64,000 nucleotides of DNA from CBDAPI01 sp964565865 (GTDB lineage Bacteria > Acidobacteriota > UBA6911 > RPQK01 > CBDAPI01): NCBI GenBank assembly GCA_964565865.1, contig CAZMGM010000008.1:1-64000 (forward strand), written 5' to 3'. The translations under genes and the position numbers were made by a program. The notes below the pieces were generated by a model. It did no database searches. It was not told where the DNA came from and saw only the letters and a list, made by a program, of their open reading frames with translations. This document shows positions 7,952-17,436 of the stretch, piece by piece (position 1 is the first letter of the stretch; each line of letters starts with the position of its first letter).

Positions 7952-9300
7952 GCGACCTTCGTAATTGCTGAACCCACGACAAAGATCAATTGGTCCAGTT
8001 CCTCGGCCGTGATAGAGAGGGGTGGCATCAGGACAATCACGTCTCCCAGCGGTCGGAGAATGACGCCCTGTCTTCGTGTCTCCCGAACAACCCTCACACC
8101 CACTTTTTCGGAAGGATCATACGGAATTTTTCGGTCCGGTTGGCGCATGAGTTCGATCCCCACCATGACACCCCAGTGTCGAACATCTGCGACCGAGGGC
8201 AGGGGAGTGATATCCGTGATCAATCTTTCTTTCAGCTGTTCGATCTTCTGTCCCAGCGAAGTCAGTACCCCCTCCTGCTCGAAGACCTCCAGACTAGCCA
8301 GTGCGGCCGCACACCCAAGTGGGTTCCCCGTAAAGGTGTGACCGTGAAAGAAGGTTTTAAGTTCGTGATAGGGGCCCAGAAAGGCCGAGAATATTTCTTC
8401 TGTAGCGAGTGTCGCAGCCACGGGGAGATACCCCGCAGTCAGGCCCTTACCCAGGCACAACAGGTCGGGGGTGATCTCTGCGTGTTCGCTGGCAAACATC
8501 CTGCCCGTGCGCCCGAATCCGGTCGCAACTTCATCGCAGATGAGTAGGAGTCCGAGTTCGCTAGTAATACGTCGGAGTTCCCTGACATATTCGACGGGCT
8601 GAGCCCACATTCCGGCAGCTCCCTGCATCAGAGGCTCGATGATTACGGCCGCCAAATCGGTGCGGTGGCTTTCCAGCGTCTCTTGTGCCTCCATAACAGC
8701 TGCTTCCAGAGCCGCCCCTGCGCTGAGACCGTCCCGAAACCGAAACAGATGCGGTGGATTTATCCGAACACTCTCGGCTAGGAGTGGCCGGAAAAAGTGG
8801 TGGAACCGCTCGGAATACCCGACGCTCATGGAACCGAGAGTGTCTCCGTGGTAGGCCTCTACGAGAGAGGCAAATTTTATCTTTTCTGTTTCCCCCTTGA
8901 GCTGCCAGTACTGGAAGGCGAGCTTTAGGGCGATTTCAACAGCGGTGGACCCCGAGTCTGAGTAGAAGACGCGAGTCAACCCCTCCGGAGTCAGCTCGAC
9001 GAGTCTGCGGGCCAGAGAAATCGAAGGAATGTTGGAAAGGCCGAGGAGGGTAGAGTGGGCAATGGCTTCCAGCTGAGAACGAATGGCTTCATTCAGGTGT
9101 GGGTGGTTGTGCCCGTGGACATTGCACCATAGTGAAGAGACTCCGTCGAGATACCGATTCCCCTCAGTATCATAGAGGTAGTTCCCCTCTCCACGGGCGA
9201 TGACAACCGGGTCATCGCCCAGCCAATCCCGCATCTGAGTAAAGGGGTGCCAGACGTGGGCGTGGTCCCAGGCTCTCAAAGCCTGATAAGAAACAGTCAT
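7939..9300 (-). CDS. bioA: adenosylmethionine-8-amino-7-oxononanoate aminotransferase
   Basis: A 453-residue PLP enzyme (fold type I, class III) that makes 7,8-diaminopelargonate from KAPA with SAM as amino donor. The N-terminus has HVWHPFTQM, the substrate/PLP region has SGSTAVEIALK and ICDEVATGFGRTG, and the Lys that binds PLP is in CLGKGLTAGYLP. It overlaps bioF by 4 bases (ATGA) and bioD by 13. Confidence 0.95.
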   Translation of the reverse strand: MTVSYQALRAWDHAHVWHPFTQMRDWLGDDPVVIARGEGNYLYDTEGNRYLDGVSSLWCNVHGHNHPHLNEAIRSQLEAIAHSTLLGLSNIPSISLARRLVELTPEGLTRVFYSDSGSTAVEIALKLAFQYWQLKGETEKIKFASLVEAYHGDTLGSMSVGYSERFHHFFRPLLAESVRINPPHLFRFRDGLSAGAALEAAVMEAQETLESHRTDLAAVIIEPLMQGAAGMWAQPVEYVRELRRITSELGLLLICDEVATGFGRTGRMFASEHAEITPDLLCLGKGLTAGYLPVAATLATEEIFSAFLGPYHELKTFFHGHTFTGNPLGCAAALASLEVFEQEGVLTSLGQKIEQLKERLITDITPLPSVADVRHWGVMVGIELMRQPDRKIPYDPSEKVGVRVVRETRRQGVILRPLGDVIVLMPPLSITAEELDQLIFVVGSAITKVACDS

Positions 9301-10481
9301 GAGAGGATGCCCACTTCCCGTCCTGCATCCCGAAAACTCTCCAGAGCCTGCTCGAGCTGACTTCTGGTGTGGCTGGCAATCGGAACCAGACGCAACCGTG
9401 CAGTTGCCTCGGGCACCGTGGGAGGTCGAACTCCATATGCGAACACTCCTCTTTTAAGAAGGGCAGCGCTGAGCTGAACCGTCCTTTCAGGGTCACCGAT
9501 CATAAGGGGGATTATAGGCGACCTGGAATCGCCCAGTGTGTAACCAAGCTTCCTGAGTCCCTGCGTCAGGAATACGGCATTCTCCCAAAGCAGTGTGCGC
9601 CTCTGAGGCTCTTCCCGGAGGACATCCAGGGCGGCCAGTGCAGTAGCCGCGATCTGAGGAGGAGGAGCAGTCGTGTAGATGAAACTTCGAGCCTTGTTGA
9701 CGACCCACTCGATCAGTACCCGGCTGCCGGCCAGGTACGCGCCGCAGCCCCCCAGAGCCTTGCTCAGGGTTCCCATCTGGACTTCGATTGCTTCCTGAAG
9801 ATTCAGTTCTTCTGCAAGACCGGCTCCATTGGGTCCGAATACCCCTGTGGAGTGGGCTTCGTCGACCATCACCCAGGCCTGGTGCTGTCGGGCCAGGGCA
9901 ACAATCCCTTCCAGCGGGGCCAGGTCTCCATCCATACTGAAGACCGAGTCCGTGACGATCAAGCGGTTGCCGGTGTGGCTGGTGGCAAACAGCAGTTTCT
10001 CCAGATGGTCTAGGTCGGTGTGTCTGAACACCTTTACCGTGGACCCGGAAAGTCGGCACCCATCGATTATGCTGGCGTGGTTTAAAGCGTCGCTGAAAAT
10101 CGTGTCACCGGCTCCCACGAGAGCAGTGATAATGCCGAGATTGGCCTGATAGCCGGATGGAAACAGCAGGGCCGCTTCGGTTCCTTTGAAGTCTGCCAGC
10201 CGGTTCTCAAGCTGGCGGTGAAGTGCCATACTTCCCGAAATAAGGCGTGAAGCACCGGTCCCGCTGCCAAACCGATCCAGGGCGGATTTGCCAGCCCGTT
10301 TGAGAGCTGGATGGTTGGCCAGACCCAGGTAGTTGTTGGACGAAAGCCACAGGACTTCCCGTCCGTCGAGAGCCACTACGGGTCCCTGGCTTCCCTCAAT
10401 GTAGCACAGTCGACGACGAAGGCCTGCCTTCTCCAGTTTCGCCAGTCGAAAGGCAAGGGTATCCTCGAGCATTCCACACAA
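9297..10481 (-). CDS. bioF: 8-amino-7-oxononanoate synthase
   Basis: A 394-residue PLP-dependent alpha-oxoamine synthase that condenses pimeloyl-ACP/CoA with alanine, the first gene of the operon. Motifs include the early SSNNYLGL, GSGTGASRLISG, the DEAHSTGVFG loop, and the PLP-Lys in GTLSKALGGCG. Genes for pimelate supply (bioC, bioH, bioW) are not in the window. The upstream gap is shared with the divergent PQQ-propeller gene. Confidence 0.95.
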   Translation of the reverse strand: MCGMLEDTLAFRLAKLEKAGLRRRLCYIEGSQGPVVALDGREVLWLSSNNYLGLANHPALKRAGKSALDRFGSGTGASRLISGSMALHRQLENRLADFKGTEAALLFPSGYQANLGIITALVGAGDTIFSDALNHASIIDGCRLSGSTVKVFRHTDLDHLEKLLFATSHTGNRLIVTDSVFSMDGDLAPLEGIVALARQHQAWVMVDEAHSTGVFGPNGAGLAEELNLQEAIEVQMGTLSKALGGCGAYLAGSRVLIEWVVNKARSFIYTTAPPPQIAATALAALDVLREEPQRRTLLWENAVFLTQGLRKLGYTLGDSRSPIIPLMIGDPERTVQLSAALLKRGVFAYGVRPPTVPEATARLRLVPIASHTRSQLEQALESFRDAGREVGILS

Positions 10482-10817
10482 CCATACATCGAAACCGGAA
10501 TGAGAAGAACTCGAAGGTCATAGGTCCGAGCCCGCTACGGGCTGCTGGAGAGTTCGTCGGGGCCGACGAGACTTGTTACCTGTCGAAAAAAGTTATCTTC
10601 AACAACTCCGATCAGCGGTGTCCGACTTTCATTTTGTGGCAGAAGCGATGATGCCTCTCTGGGCGGTCAATTGTCACATCAAACTGTAGTTAGATTCAAT
10701 GGATGTTCCACATTCTCCAGTATTGGGCGAGAGCGATCCCAGGTTGGGCTTTTGCTGACCGTCGGAACCTGGCAGTTACCGGTTGCACCCAGGAGGCTTT
10801 AAAATGAGGGGGTACAT
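10482..10817. promoter_or_regulatory. divergent intergenic region, bioF / PQQ-propeller gene
   Basis: 336 bases without a gene. It must carry the biotin operon promoter. A weak imperfect dyad (TTGTTACC at 10573-10580 with TTCAACAA ending near 10605) has the rough shape of a BirA operator but only partial symmetry. A GCTACGGGCTGCTGG near 10530 resembles one end of the CTAGCAG element. No firm promoter boxes assigned. Confidence 0.3.
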
Positions 10818-12167
10818 ATGTTACCGAACCGTGTTGCTCCATTTGTGAATGAGACGCCGAGTTACTTAATTGGATGTTTGCTGTTGTCCCTGCTGTTTTT
10901 TGGGCAACCGTTGAAGGCAGAGCAGGTGTCTGGAACTGTAGCTGGAACGACTCACCCCCGACCTGAGAGTCTTGGCTCGGTGTCCGAGTCTTCCGTTGAA
11001 GACTGGCCCAACTATCTGGGGCCCCGCTTCGACGGAACTTCGGCTGAGAAAGGCTTAATCCAGAACTGGCCTGCGGGTGGGCCACGGGTGCTCTGGTCCC
11101 GCTCTCTGGGAGCATCGTACAGTGCCCCCGTCACCTCCCGAGGGCGCCTGATCCTGTTCCACCGTCTGGAGAACCGGGAAGTGATCGAAGCGGTAGATGC
11201 GCTTACCGGGACACCGCTTTGGCAGCAGTCCTACCCTTCTGCCTACGAGGATCGGTTCGGGTTCAACGGTGGGCCGCGCTCTTCTCCTACCGTCGAAGGG
11301 GAGCGTGTTTACACGTTTGGAGCGGAGGGGAAACTTACCTGTTTGGACTTCGAGACTGGAGAAGTCATCTGGCAACGGTGGATCAACCGGGATTTTCGGG
11401 TCCCGCAAAACTTTTTCGGAGTGGGGAGCGCTCCTGTGATCGACGATGGTCGAATTCTTTTGAATGCCGGTGGGCCCCAGGGGGCCGGGATCGTGGCCAT
11501 CGACAAGGACAGGGGTGTGGATGTATGGAAGACCGGAGAAGATGAGGCCAGTTATTCGACTCCGGTAGTCCGGTTGATCCACGGGACAAGAATGGGTATT
11601 TTTTTCACGCGTCGGGGCCTGAATGTCGTAGAGATCGGGACCGGAAAAGAGCACTATCGATATCCCTTTCGCTCAAGAAACGATCTTTCCGTGAATGCGG
11701 CTACACCGGTAGTCGTCGATGACTATGTCTTTCTCTCCGCCGCCTATAGAACCGGAGCTGTGTTGCTCAAACTTGCCCCTGGCGGTCTGGAGGTTGTGTG
11801 GAAAGACCCGAAGGCCATGAACAGTCACTGGGCGACCAGCATTTACCACGAAGGCTACCTTTATGGGATGAATGGGCGACACGAGGGAGCCGCCAGGTTT
11901 CGCTGTATAGATTTCATGAGCGGTAAAGTGCTCTGGACTGCCAAGCAGGGCCTGGGCCGAGCGGTTTTCGTCCTGGCAGAAGGGAAATTGATCGCTCTGG
12001 GCGAACGGGGCATTCTGGCCTTGATCGAGGCCAGCCCAGAGAGCTACCGGGAGAGGGCCCGGGCTCAGATTTTGAAGTATCCGTGCTGGACACCTCCGGT
12101 CCTGTCTCACGGGTTGCTCTATGTTCGGAATGAGACGCGCCTTCTGTGTCTGGATCTGCGGAAGTAG
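10818..12167 (+). CDS. secreted PQQ-like beta-propeller protein
   Basis: A 449-residue exported protein with a signal peptide (hydrophobic stretch about residues 15-33, end near LKAEQ). It starts the mature domain with WPNYLGPRFDGTS and ARVLWS-like sequence typical of PQQ-like (WD40-type) quinoprotein repeats. Repeating blades of the form G.l..ldf.tGe..W are seen across residues 90-430. It lacks a recognisable dehydrogenase catalytic module, so it may be a structural or BamB-like propeller and not an enzyme. Monocistronic; ATG follows a GAGGGGG stretch. Confidence 0.8.
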   Translation: MLPNRVAPFVNETPSYLIGCLLLSLLFFGQPLKAEQVSGTVAGTTHPRPESLGSVSESSVEDWPNYLGPRFDGTSAEKGLIQNWPAGGPRVLWSRSLGASYSAPVTSRGRLILFHRLENREVIEAVDALTGTPLWQQSYPSAYEDRFGFNGGPRSSPTVEGERVYTFGAEGKLTCLDFETGEVIWQRWINRDFRVPQNFFGVGSAPVIDDGRILLNAGGPQGAGIVAIDKDRGVDVWKTGEDEASYSTPVVRLIHGTRMGIFFTRRGLNVVEIGTGKEHYRYPFRSRNDLSVNAATPVVVDDYVFLSAAYRTGAVLLKLAPGGLEVVWKDPKAMNSHWATSIYHEGYLYGMNGRHEGAARFRCIDFMSGKVLWTAKQGLGRAVFVLAEGKLIALGERGILALIEASPESYRERARAQILKYPCWTPPVLSHGLLYVRNETRLLCLDLRK

Positions 12168-12198
12168 TTCCGAATTCCGGGTGTCAGTCTGTTAGTGG

Positions 12199-12444
12199 TC
12201 AACAGGTCAGGCCGGCAGGCACTACAGCAATCGGGGCACGCTTAAGGCCAGCGGCCTGGGCAATGGTGTAGAGATTCCAGCTCCATTCCGCCCACAGCCC
12301 GGCCAGGAAAAAGGGCACCCCCATCCCACCCAGAAGCAGCACTAGTATCAAAGACAGGATGCCAAAGAAGATCGCCGCAACCAGGGTCAGAAGCGTTCGG
12401 ACCAGGAGATAGATCAGGTAGTTCAGCTTCTGGGACACGAGCAT
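12199..12444 (-). CDS. small two-helix membrane protein
   Basis: 81 residues, with a strongly hydrophobic centre (about 12-50) that can form two helices, followed by a Trp-rich loop and a short tail. Family not recognised. It is convergent with the PQQ gene and 165 bases downstream of murA on the same strand, so it could be a distal part of that operon. Confidence 0.55.
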   Translation of the reverse strand: MLVSQKLNYLIYLLVRTLLTLVAAIFFGILSLILVLLLGGMGVPFFLAGLWAEWSWNLYTIAQAAGLKRAPIAVVPAGLTC

Positions 12445-12609
12445 CTCAAGGAGGCGCTTCTAGGCCTCGACTCTGTTGCGCTTACGAATCAGAGAACTCT
12501 TCTATTTTGCCATCCTTCTTAGTCCGGCATACCGGATCTTTTTCAACCGTAAAACCTGCAACCCCGAGCTTTGTACGGTCGATGCACGTGCAAGCGAACA
12601 AGCACTTGT

Positions 12610-13869
12610 TCAGAGTTCGGAGAAGATATTGGCCCCCAGCTCTGCCAGCCGCTGATCGACTCGTTCATAGCCTCTCCGGATGACTTCGGAGTGTTCGATT
12701 TCAGTCGTTCCCTGAGCACAGAGTCCTGCTACAACAAGAGCCATGCCAGCTCGGATATCGGGCGACTCGAGGTGGATTCCCTGTAGGCGCCGGGGACCTG
12801 TGACCAGGACTCGGTGGGGATCACAGAGAGTTACGGAGGCACCCATTCTGGCCAATTTATCCACGAAGAACATCCTTGCTTCGTACATCCAATCGTGAAT
12901 CAGGCAGTGCCCTTCGGATTGTGTGGCCAGCACAATGGCAAGGCTGACGAGATCAGTTGGGAAGGATGGCCACGGGCCTGCGGTGATCTTGGGTGGACTG
13001 CTCCGGGGTGACACACTCACCGCCCAAAGCGACTCTCGGGAGGGTGTCATGTGAATCCCAAACCGGTTCAGCGCCGGTCGGACTCCAAGCAACGCATCAG
13101 CCGTGATCCCATCGATGGCCACATCTCCACCTGTCACGGCGGCGGCGATGGCCAGGGTTCCGGCGTCGACGTAGTCGCCGGGCACCGTGAACTCGAGCGC
13201 CGGTTGAGAATGCAACCTTGCCTCAATTTGAATCGATAATGCGTTGACTTCAATTGAGAACCCCAGCGTCCTCAGAAACTCGATGAGACTCTGGACATGA
13301 GGTTCCCACGCCGGATTCTCGACTGTTCCGCCGCCCAGGCCGGCAAACAGGATCAAAGCGTTTTCGGTGGCGGTTACGGAGGCCTCTTCGAGAAAGACGC
13401 GCGGGTTATCGATGTGGTGCTCCCTGTGAATCACTACCTTTTCCAGATCCTGTTCGATTCGGAACCCAGCTGCACGAAACACGGACCAGTGGACCTGAAA
13501 GGAACGCTGGCCGATCGGGCATCCTCCCGGCAGGGCACAGGTAAGAACGTCCATCCGTGGGGCCATGACTCCGAGCAACAGAATCGACCCTCTCAGACGA
13601 TGTACAATGTCCGCGGGCAGTTCAGCTTCTTTGAGAGAGCCGGCGTCGATAGACAAGTGGCTCCCCTGCCATTCAGTCTTGACATCCAGGGCACCCAATA
13701 AGCGGACCAAATTCTCGATGTCTACGATACGGGGAACATTGTGCAGCGTGACCGGTTCCCGGGAGAGTAGGGAGGCGGCAATCAGCGGAAGAGCTGCGTT
13801 CTTGTTTCCCTGCACTCGGTAGACGCCCTGCAGCGGATGCCCTCCTTCAATGACGAGCCGTTCGGTCAT
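12610..13869 (-). CDS. murA: UDP-N-acetylglucosamine 1-carboxyvinyltransferase
   Basis: A 419-residue cytosolic enzyme that transfers enolpyruvate from PEP to UDP-GlcNAc, the first committed step of peptidoglycan synthesis. The N-terminal GNKNAALPLIAA substrate motif is intact and the catalytic loop reads PGGCPIG with the PEP-binding Cys, so it should be fosfomycin-sensitive in type. Full length for the family. It lies 11 bases after murB in a FAH-murB-murA operon. Confidence 0.96.
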   Translation of the reverse strand: MTERLVIEGGHPLQGVYRVQGNKNAALPLIAASLLSREPVTLHNVPRIVDIENLVRLLGALDVKTEWQGSHLSIDAGSLKEAELPADIVHRLRGSILLLGVMAPRMDVLTCALPGGCPIGQRSFQVHWSVFRAAGFRIEQDLEKVVIHREHHIDNPRVFLEEASVTATENALILFAGLGGGTVENPAWEPHVQSLIEFLRTLGFSIEVNALSIQIEARLHSQPALEFTVPGDYVDAGTLAIAAAVTGGDVAIDGITADALLGVRPALNRFGIHMTPSRESLWAVSVSPRSSPPKITAGPWPSFPTDLVSLAIVLATQSEGHCLIHDWMYEARMFFVDKLARMGASVTLCDPHRVLVTGPRRLQGIHLESPDIRAGMALVVAGLCAQGTTEIEHSEVIRRGYERVDQRLAELGANIFSEL

Positions 13870-13880
13870 CTTCCCCCCAC

Positions 13881-14933
13881 TTACTGCCCGGTCAGTTTCT
13901 GGTCACCGTCGACGATGCGGATCTCGGGTTCCAATTCGATTCCGTAGTGTTCAAGAACCCGCCCGGCATACTTATCAGCCAGCCATAAGACGTCCCGGGC
14001 CGTGGCAGTTCCAAGGTTCAGAATCAGGTTGCCATGATAGGAGGCCACCATGGCGTCTCTCCTCCGTGCTCCCTTGGCCCCAACAGCATCTAGCAGCTTT
14101 CCGGCCGGAATCTTGTCGTGCATGATGAAAGCAGCTGGAATCCGCTTCAGAAGATGTGGATCCAGGTTCTCGATCTGTACATTCTTGAAGAAGCTTCCCG
14201 GACACTTGATGGCGGAAGGGTATTTCCTGGATCTTTTCTCGAGAATCGAGTTGGATGCCTCCTGCAGCCTCTCTCCCCCAGGGTTCAAACGCAGTCGGCA
14301 GCGAAGCAGAACCAGATTTCGATCTTCCTTGAAAAGGCTGTGACGATAGCGGAAATGGAGCCGTTCTGCCGGTAGTACCTCGATCGTACCGTCGCTTCGT
14401 AACACGGTCGCGCTTGACAGTGCCTCACAGGTTTCCTGACCATAAGCGCCTGCGTTTCCGACCACGGCTCCTGCCAGGGTCCCCGGAATCCCATACATCC
14501 GTTCTAATCCCTTCAAGCGTCGACGATTGAGATACTCGATTAGTGAGCCCAGGTTTTCTCCTGCCCCGACGACTACTTCATCCCCCTCCTGTTCTATTCC
14601 AGGGATAAGAACCTGAAGAACGAGGCCAGGGAAGCCCGAGTCGGAGAACAGGAAATTGCTTCCCTCTCCGACAATCAGGGACGGGATCTTTTCTGCCCGA
14701 CTCCAATCGAGCAGGGTCAGAAGATTCGCCTGGTTTGTTACAGCTGCAAGATAGTGGGCGTTCCCGCCAATGCCCAGGGTTGAGTAGTGAGCCAGAGAGA
14801 CGTCCCGCTGTATTATTCCCGGATCCAGGCCGGGGCATCCTTCATACATCCGGATCTTTTCCCAGTCATCGTACAGAAACGGCTCTGACGGATCCTGATT
14901 GCTGTGTCGGGCAATTTTGGAGATCGTTCCCAT
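13881..14933 (-). CDS. murB: UDP-N-acetylenolpyruvoylglucosamine reductase
   Basis: A 350-residue FAD enzyme that reduces the MurA product to UDP-MurNAc. The FAD-binding PCMH domain shows YSTLGIGG, GEGSNFLFSD and YGIPGTLAGAVVGNAGAYG. The C-terminal domain has CPGSFFKN, with the catalytic Ser, and ends in EPEIRIV. About 45 extra residues precede the usual start; a later start is possible but I see no better initiation codon near the conserved block. It follows the FAH-family gene by 15 bases and precedes murA. Confidence 0.93.
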   Translation of the reverse strand: MGTISKIARHSNQDPSEPFLYDDWEKIRMYEGCPGLDPGIIQRDVSLAHYSTLGIGGNAHYLAAVTNQANLLTLLDWSRAEKIPSLIVGEGSNFLFSDSGFPGLVLQVLIPGIEQEGDEVVVGAGENLGSLIEYLNRRRLKGLERMYGIPGTLAGAVVGNAGAYGQETCEALSSATVLRSDGTIEVLPAERLHFRYRHSLFKEDRNLVLLRCRLRLNPGGERLQEASNSILEKRSRKYPSAIKCPGSFFKNVQIENLDPHLLKRIPAAFIMHDKIPAGKLLDAVGAKGARRRDAMVASYHGNLILNLGTATARDVLWLADKYAGRVLEHYGIELEPEIRIVDGDQKLTGQ

Positions 14934-14948
14934 TTACTGAGCTCGTTA

Positions 14949-15803
14949 TCAGAAGCCCTGGACCACAGAATTCGAAAGGGTTCCGATGCCGTCAATCGTA
15001 ACATCCACCTGGTCTCCGACTTCGAGGGTAAAGTCGCTCTCGGGGACAATGCCCGTTCCCGTCATGAGGAAGATCCCGTTTGGGAATGAGTTGTCCCGCC
15101 ACAGCCACTCCGTCAGGTCTTCCAGGGTCCGCGCCATGCGATCGACGCTGGTTTTGCCTTCGAAGATGATGCGCTTCCGGCGATAGACCTTCATCCCGAT
15201 CCCAATCTCAAGGACGGGGGGCATGAAGCGGGCCAGAGTAATCCAGGGGCCGAGTCCGCAACTTTGGTTGTAGATTTTTGCCTGGGGGAGATAGAGAGGG
15301 TTTTCTCCTTCGATTTGTCGAGAGCTCATGTCGTTCCCAGCCGTGAACCCCACTAGTTGTTGTTTGGAATTCAAAACTAGGGTCAACTCCGGCTCGGGCA
15401 CGTTCCAGTCTGAATCCACCCGAATGCGGAGCGGCTGGCCGTGACCTGAGACCCGGTGCGGAGTGGCTTTGAAGAACAGCTCGGGACGCGGTGATTCGTA
15501 GACACGGTCGTAACACGATGCCGATGCCTCCGACTCTTCCATGCGCGCCTTACGGCTCTGTCTGTAAGTGACGCCGGCAGCCCAGACTTCCTGTCGGTCA
15601 ACGGGTGGCAAGAGAGTCACCTCGGCCAGAGGAGTAGATTCCGCGTTTTGCAGAAGATCCTCCACGACTCGCTTGGGATTCGGCTCTTCCAGAATCGAAC
15701 TTAGGGAAATGCCGGATGGCGTCTGCAAGCTCATGAGCGAGTCATCGTGGAGGCTACCCACAGCTGCCTCTCCTGAAGCAAGCTGATACCGTGCCAGTTT
15801 CAT
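14949..15803 (-). CDS. fumarylacetoacetate hydrolase family protein
   Basis: A 284-residue metal-dependent FAH-fold enzyme; start chosen at MKLARYQ (15803), since the 36 in-frame residues before it do not match the family. The pattern YDRVYESPRPELFFKAT, then DSDWNVPEPEL, then GNDMSSRQIEGENP, resembles the 2-keto-3-deoxy-sugar-acid dehydratase branch, with acidic metal ligands in PEPEL. The likely reaction is dehydration or hydrolysis of a 2-oxo acid in sugar-acid breakdown; the exact substrate is uncertain. Its linkage to murB and murA seems positional rather than functional. Confidence 0.8.
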   Translation of the reverse strand: MKLARYQLASGEAAVGSLHDDSLMSLQTPSGISLSSILEEPNPKRVVEDLLQNAESTPLAEVTLLPPVDRQEVWAAGVTYRQSRKARMEESEASASCYDRVYESPRPELFFKATPHRVSGHGQPLRIRVDSDWNVPEPELTLVLNSKQQLVGFTAGNDMSSRQIEGENPLYLPQAKIYNQSCGLGPWITLARFMPPVLEIGIGMKVYRRKRIIFEGKTSVDRMARTLEDLTEWLWRDNSFPNGIFLMTGTGIVPESDFTLEVGDQVDVTIDGIGTLSNSVVQGF

Positions 15804-16161
15804 AGTGCCAATGATAGCGTCTTGCGAGATTGTTGTTCTAGCAGCCCCGGTATTCTTGTCATCGTTTCTCACTTCCTGGCATTGGAAATGAGCTCTGGGA
15901 GCCTCGCACATTCTCTTTGGCTCTCCGGAGGGAGCAAATAGGAGCCTTCACTCCCCCCATGATTCCGCCCGGCAATGCTCGCTGGGCACTGGCGGGGGAG
16001 GAGGCCTTCATTTCGGGCCTGCGGTTCCTGAATGATGCTCAATGGGCCCCATTTACTTGGTAGGGGAAAGCCTTTAGTGGTAGACGGGAAGAAGAGAAAA
16101 ACGCTTTAGGGCGTGGTGAAGAGTTCCCGGTCAAGAACCCAGGGATTTCGGCCCCGCCGTG
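15804..16161. other. gene-poor spacer
   Basis: About 358 bases between the FAH gene and the secreted protein at 16162. Apart from a short inverted-end repeat at its left-gene side (16098-16163) I see nothing I can support. A short plus-strand open frame (about 15957-16060) exists but has no recognisable similarity. Confidence 0.4.
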
Positions 16162-16163
16162 TT
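16098..16163. repeat. short, diverged copy of the CTAGCAG-end element
   Basis: Left end CTTTAGGGCGTGGTGAAGAG resembles the element end TTAGAAGCCCGTGGTGAAAG. The other end, weakly matching, runs into the TAA stop of the adjacent minus-strand gene. Assignment is by eye and rests mainly on the left end. Confidence 0.35.
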
Positions 16164-17247
16164 ACGGCTTTTCCACGACCGGGAAATTCGAGAATGTCAC
16201 CTGCAGAATCAGACGTGCGCTCTCCTCCGATTCGGGACGGATGGTCAGGAGAACTCGTTGAAGGTCGTGGCCCAGACGAGAATTCCGGCTTTCCGACCAC
16301 TTGGCCAGAAGCCGGATATCTCCACTGTGCAGATCCGACATCCAGGTGTTGGCACCTTGCTCTGACCGTTCGGCCGAAGTATCGACCAACTCATAGGGCC
16401 CGAATATGTTGTGGAGCAGCGACACGTTGTTGTGAAAGGCGTGTCGTATAGCGTGGCCCTGTGGGTCCGTATGAATCGTCTGGCCCACCGCCCTCACTTC
16501 GCACAGACCCACCGTCTCATGAATTAGGCCCAGATAGAATTCAAAGTCGGGATTCGGGTCCGGAACCCGGGGTAAAAGGTACAATTCCGGATGTTCTGTA
16601 ACAGGGACCGGATCGGCCTCGACCCAGGTGGTCACCTCTTCCAGTCCAAGGCCCATGGAAAGCCCGAAAACCGAGGTCACTCCGGCTAGGATCGAGGCGC
16701 CCGTGTCCGTGCCGAGAGTCTCGACCGGGGCTGGCCTGGTAGCTGGCTCCGGATCCGCTTCGGCGGCGACCGGTGCCAATTCGTCCGCCGTCCCCAGTGG
16801 TTGACCCCGAATCATCAGTCGCGAATCTACCAAGCCCAGGGCCAGCCCCGAACGGCAGGCCTGCCGGAGGCTCGAGTAAAGGCTGTCCATGTGCTTCAGA
16901 TTGAAAACAGCGGTGACGAGTGTTCCCTCCTCATCCTCGAATTCGATGGACGTTTTGACATGACCCAGCAACCTCTCTATACCCCGCCTGGCGTTGTCGG
17001 TCTTGGACAGAGACCTGTAGAGATAGAATCCGTGATCGTCTTCGAGGGGGCTGAAAAGGTAGCTCCTAGTAACAGCCTCCTCAACATGTCGTAGGCGCAC
17101 CGTCACCAGGTTCTGCTGATAGTGTTCGCTGTGTTCAGTTTGAACTGTGGCCGAGGTGCGGGTGAAAATATCCAGTCTCCGGCCCGTACAACTGACGTGC
17201 AGGCTGGCCGCTTGGGAGGAGGACTTGGTGTCCGCCTTCTGGAACAT
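16162..17247 (-). CDS. secreted protein of unknown function, start codon unclear
   Basis: 361 residues from the first ATG, but the coding frame clearly continues upstream to a TAG at 17437-17439. That extra stretch encodes a classic signal peptide (FTLPALILLAPLQPLSG) and a mature start (TEYELPGSSWLTWENLEG). No ATG, GTG or TTG lies in the extension, only CTG. The protein has two beta-rich halves separated by a Pro/Ala-rich linker near residues 150-185 and contains no motif I know. The upstream TAG is also the stop of the AmrS remnant, in the same frame. Confidence 0.6.
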   Translation of the reverse strand: MFQKADTKSSSQAASLHVSCTGRRLDIFTRTSATVQTEHSEHYQQNLVTVRLRHVEEAVTRSYLFSPLEDDHGFYLYRSLSKTDNARRGIERLLGHVKTSIEFEDEEGTLVTAVFNLKHMDSLYSSLRQACRSGLALGLVDSRLMIRGQPLGTADELAPVAAEADPEPATRPAPVETLGTDTGASILAGVTSVFGLSMGLGLEEVTTWVEADPVPVTEHPELYLLPRVPDPNPDFEFYLGLIHETVGLCEVRAVGQTIHTDPQGHAIRHAFHNNVSLLHNIFGPYELVDTSAERSEQGANTWMSDLHSGDIRLLAKWSESRNSRLGHDLQRVLLTIRPESEESARLILQVTFSNFPVVEKP

Positions 17248-17436
17248 CGAGTAGAGGGGAGCGTGGGGAGAACCTTCTAGGTTCTCCCAGGTGAGCCAGG
17301 ACGACCCGGGGAGCTCGTACTCCGTCTGGCCTGGACGGAGTCCAGAGAGTGGCTGCAGGGGAGCGAGCAGGATCAGAGCAGGAAGAGTAAAGGGGGAGAA
17401 TTGGAACGGCAGCGTTTCGACCTCGTTGCCTGGCAG

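Noticed and set aside
11055..11654. A 199-codon minus-strand frame opposite the PQQ-propeller gene
   Set aside because: Arg/Pro-rich shadow with no ribosome-binding site or motif, fully inside a well-supported gene.
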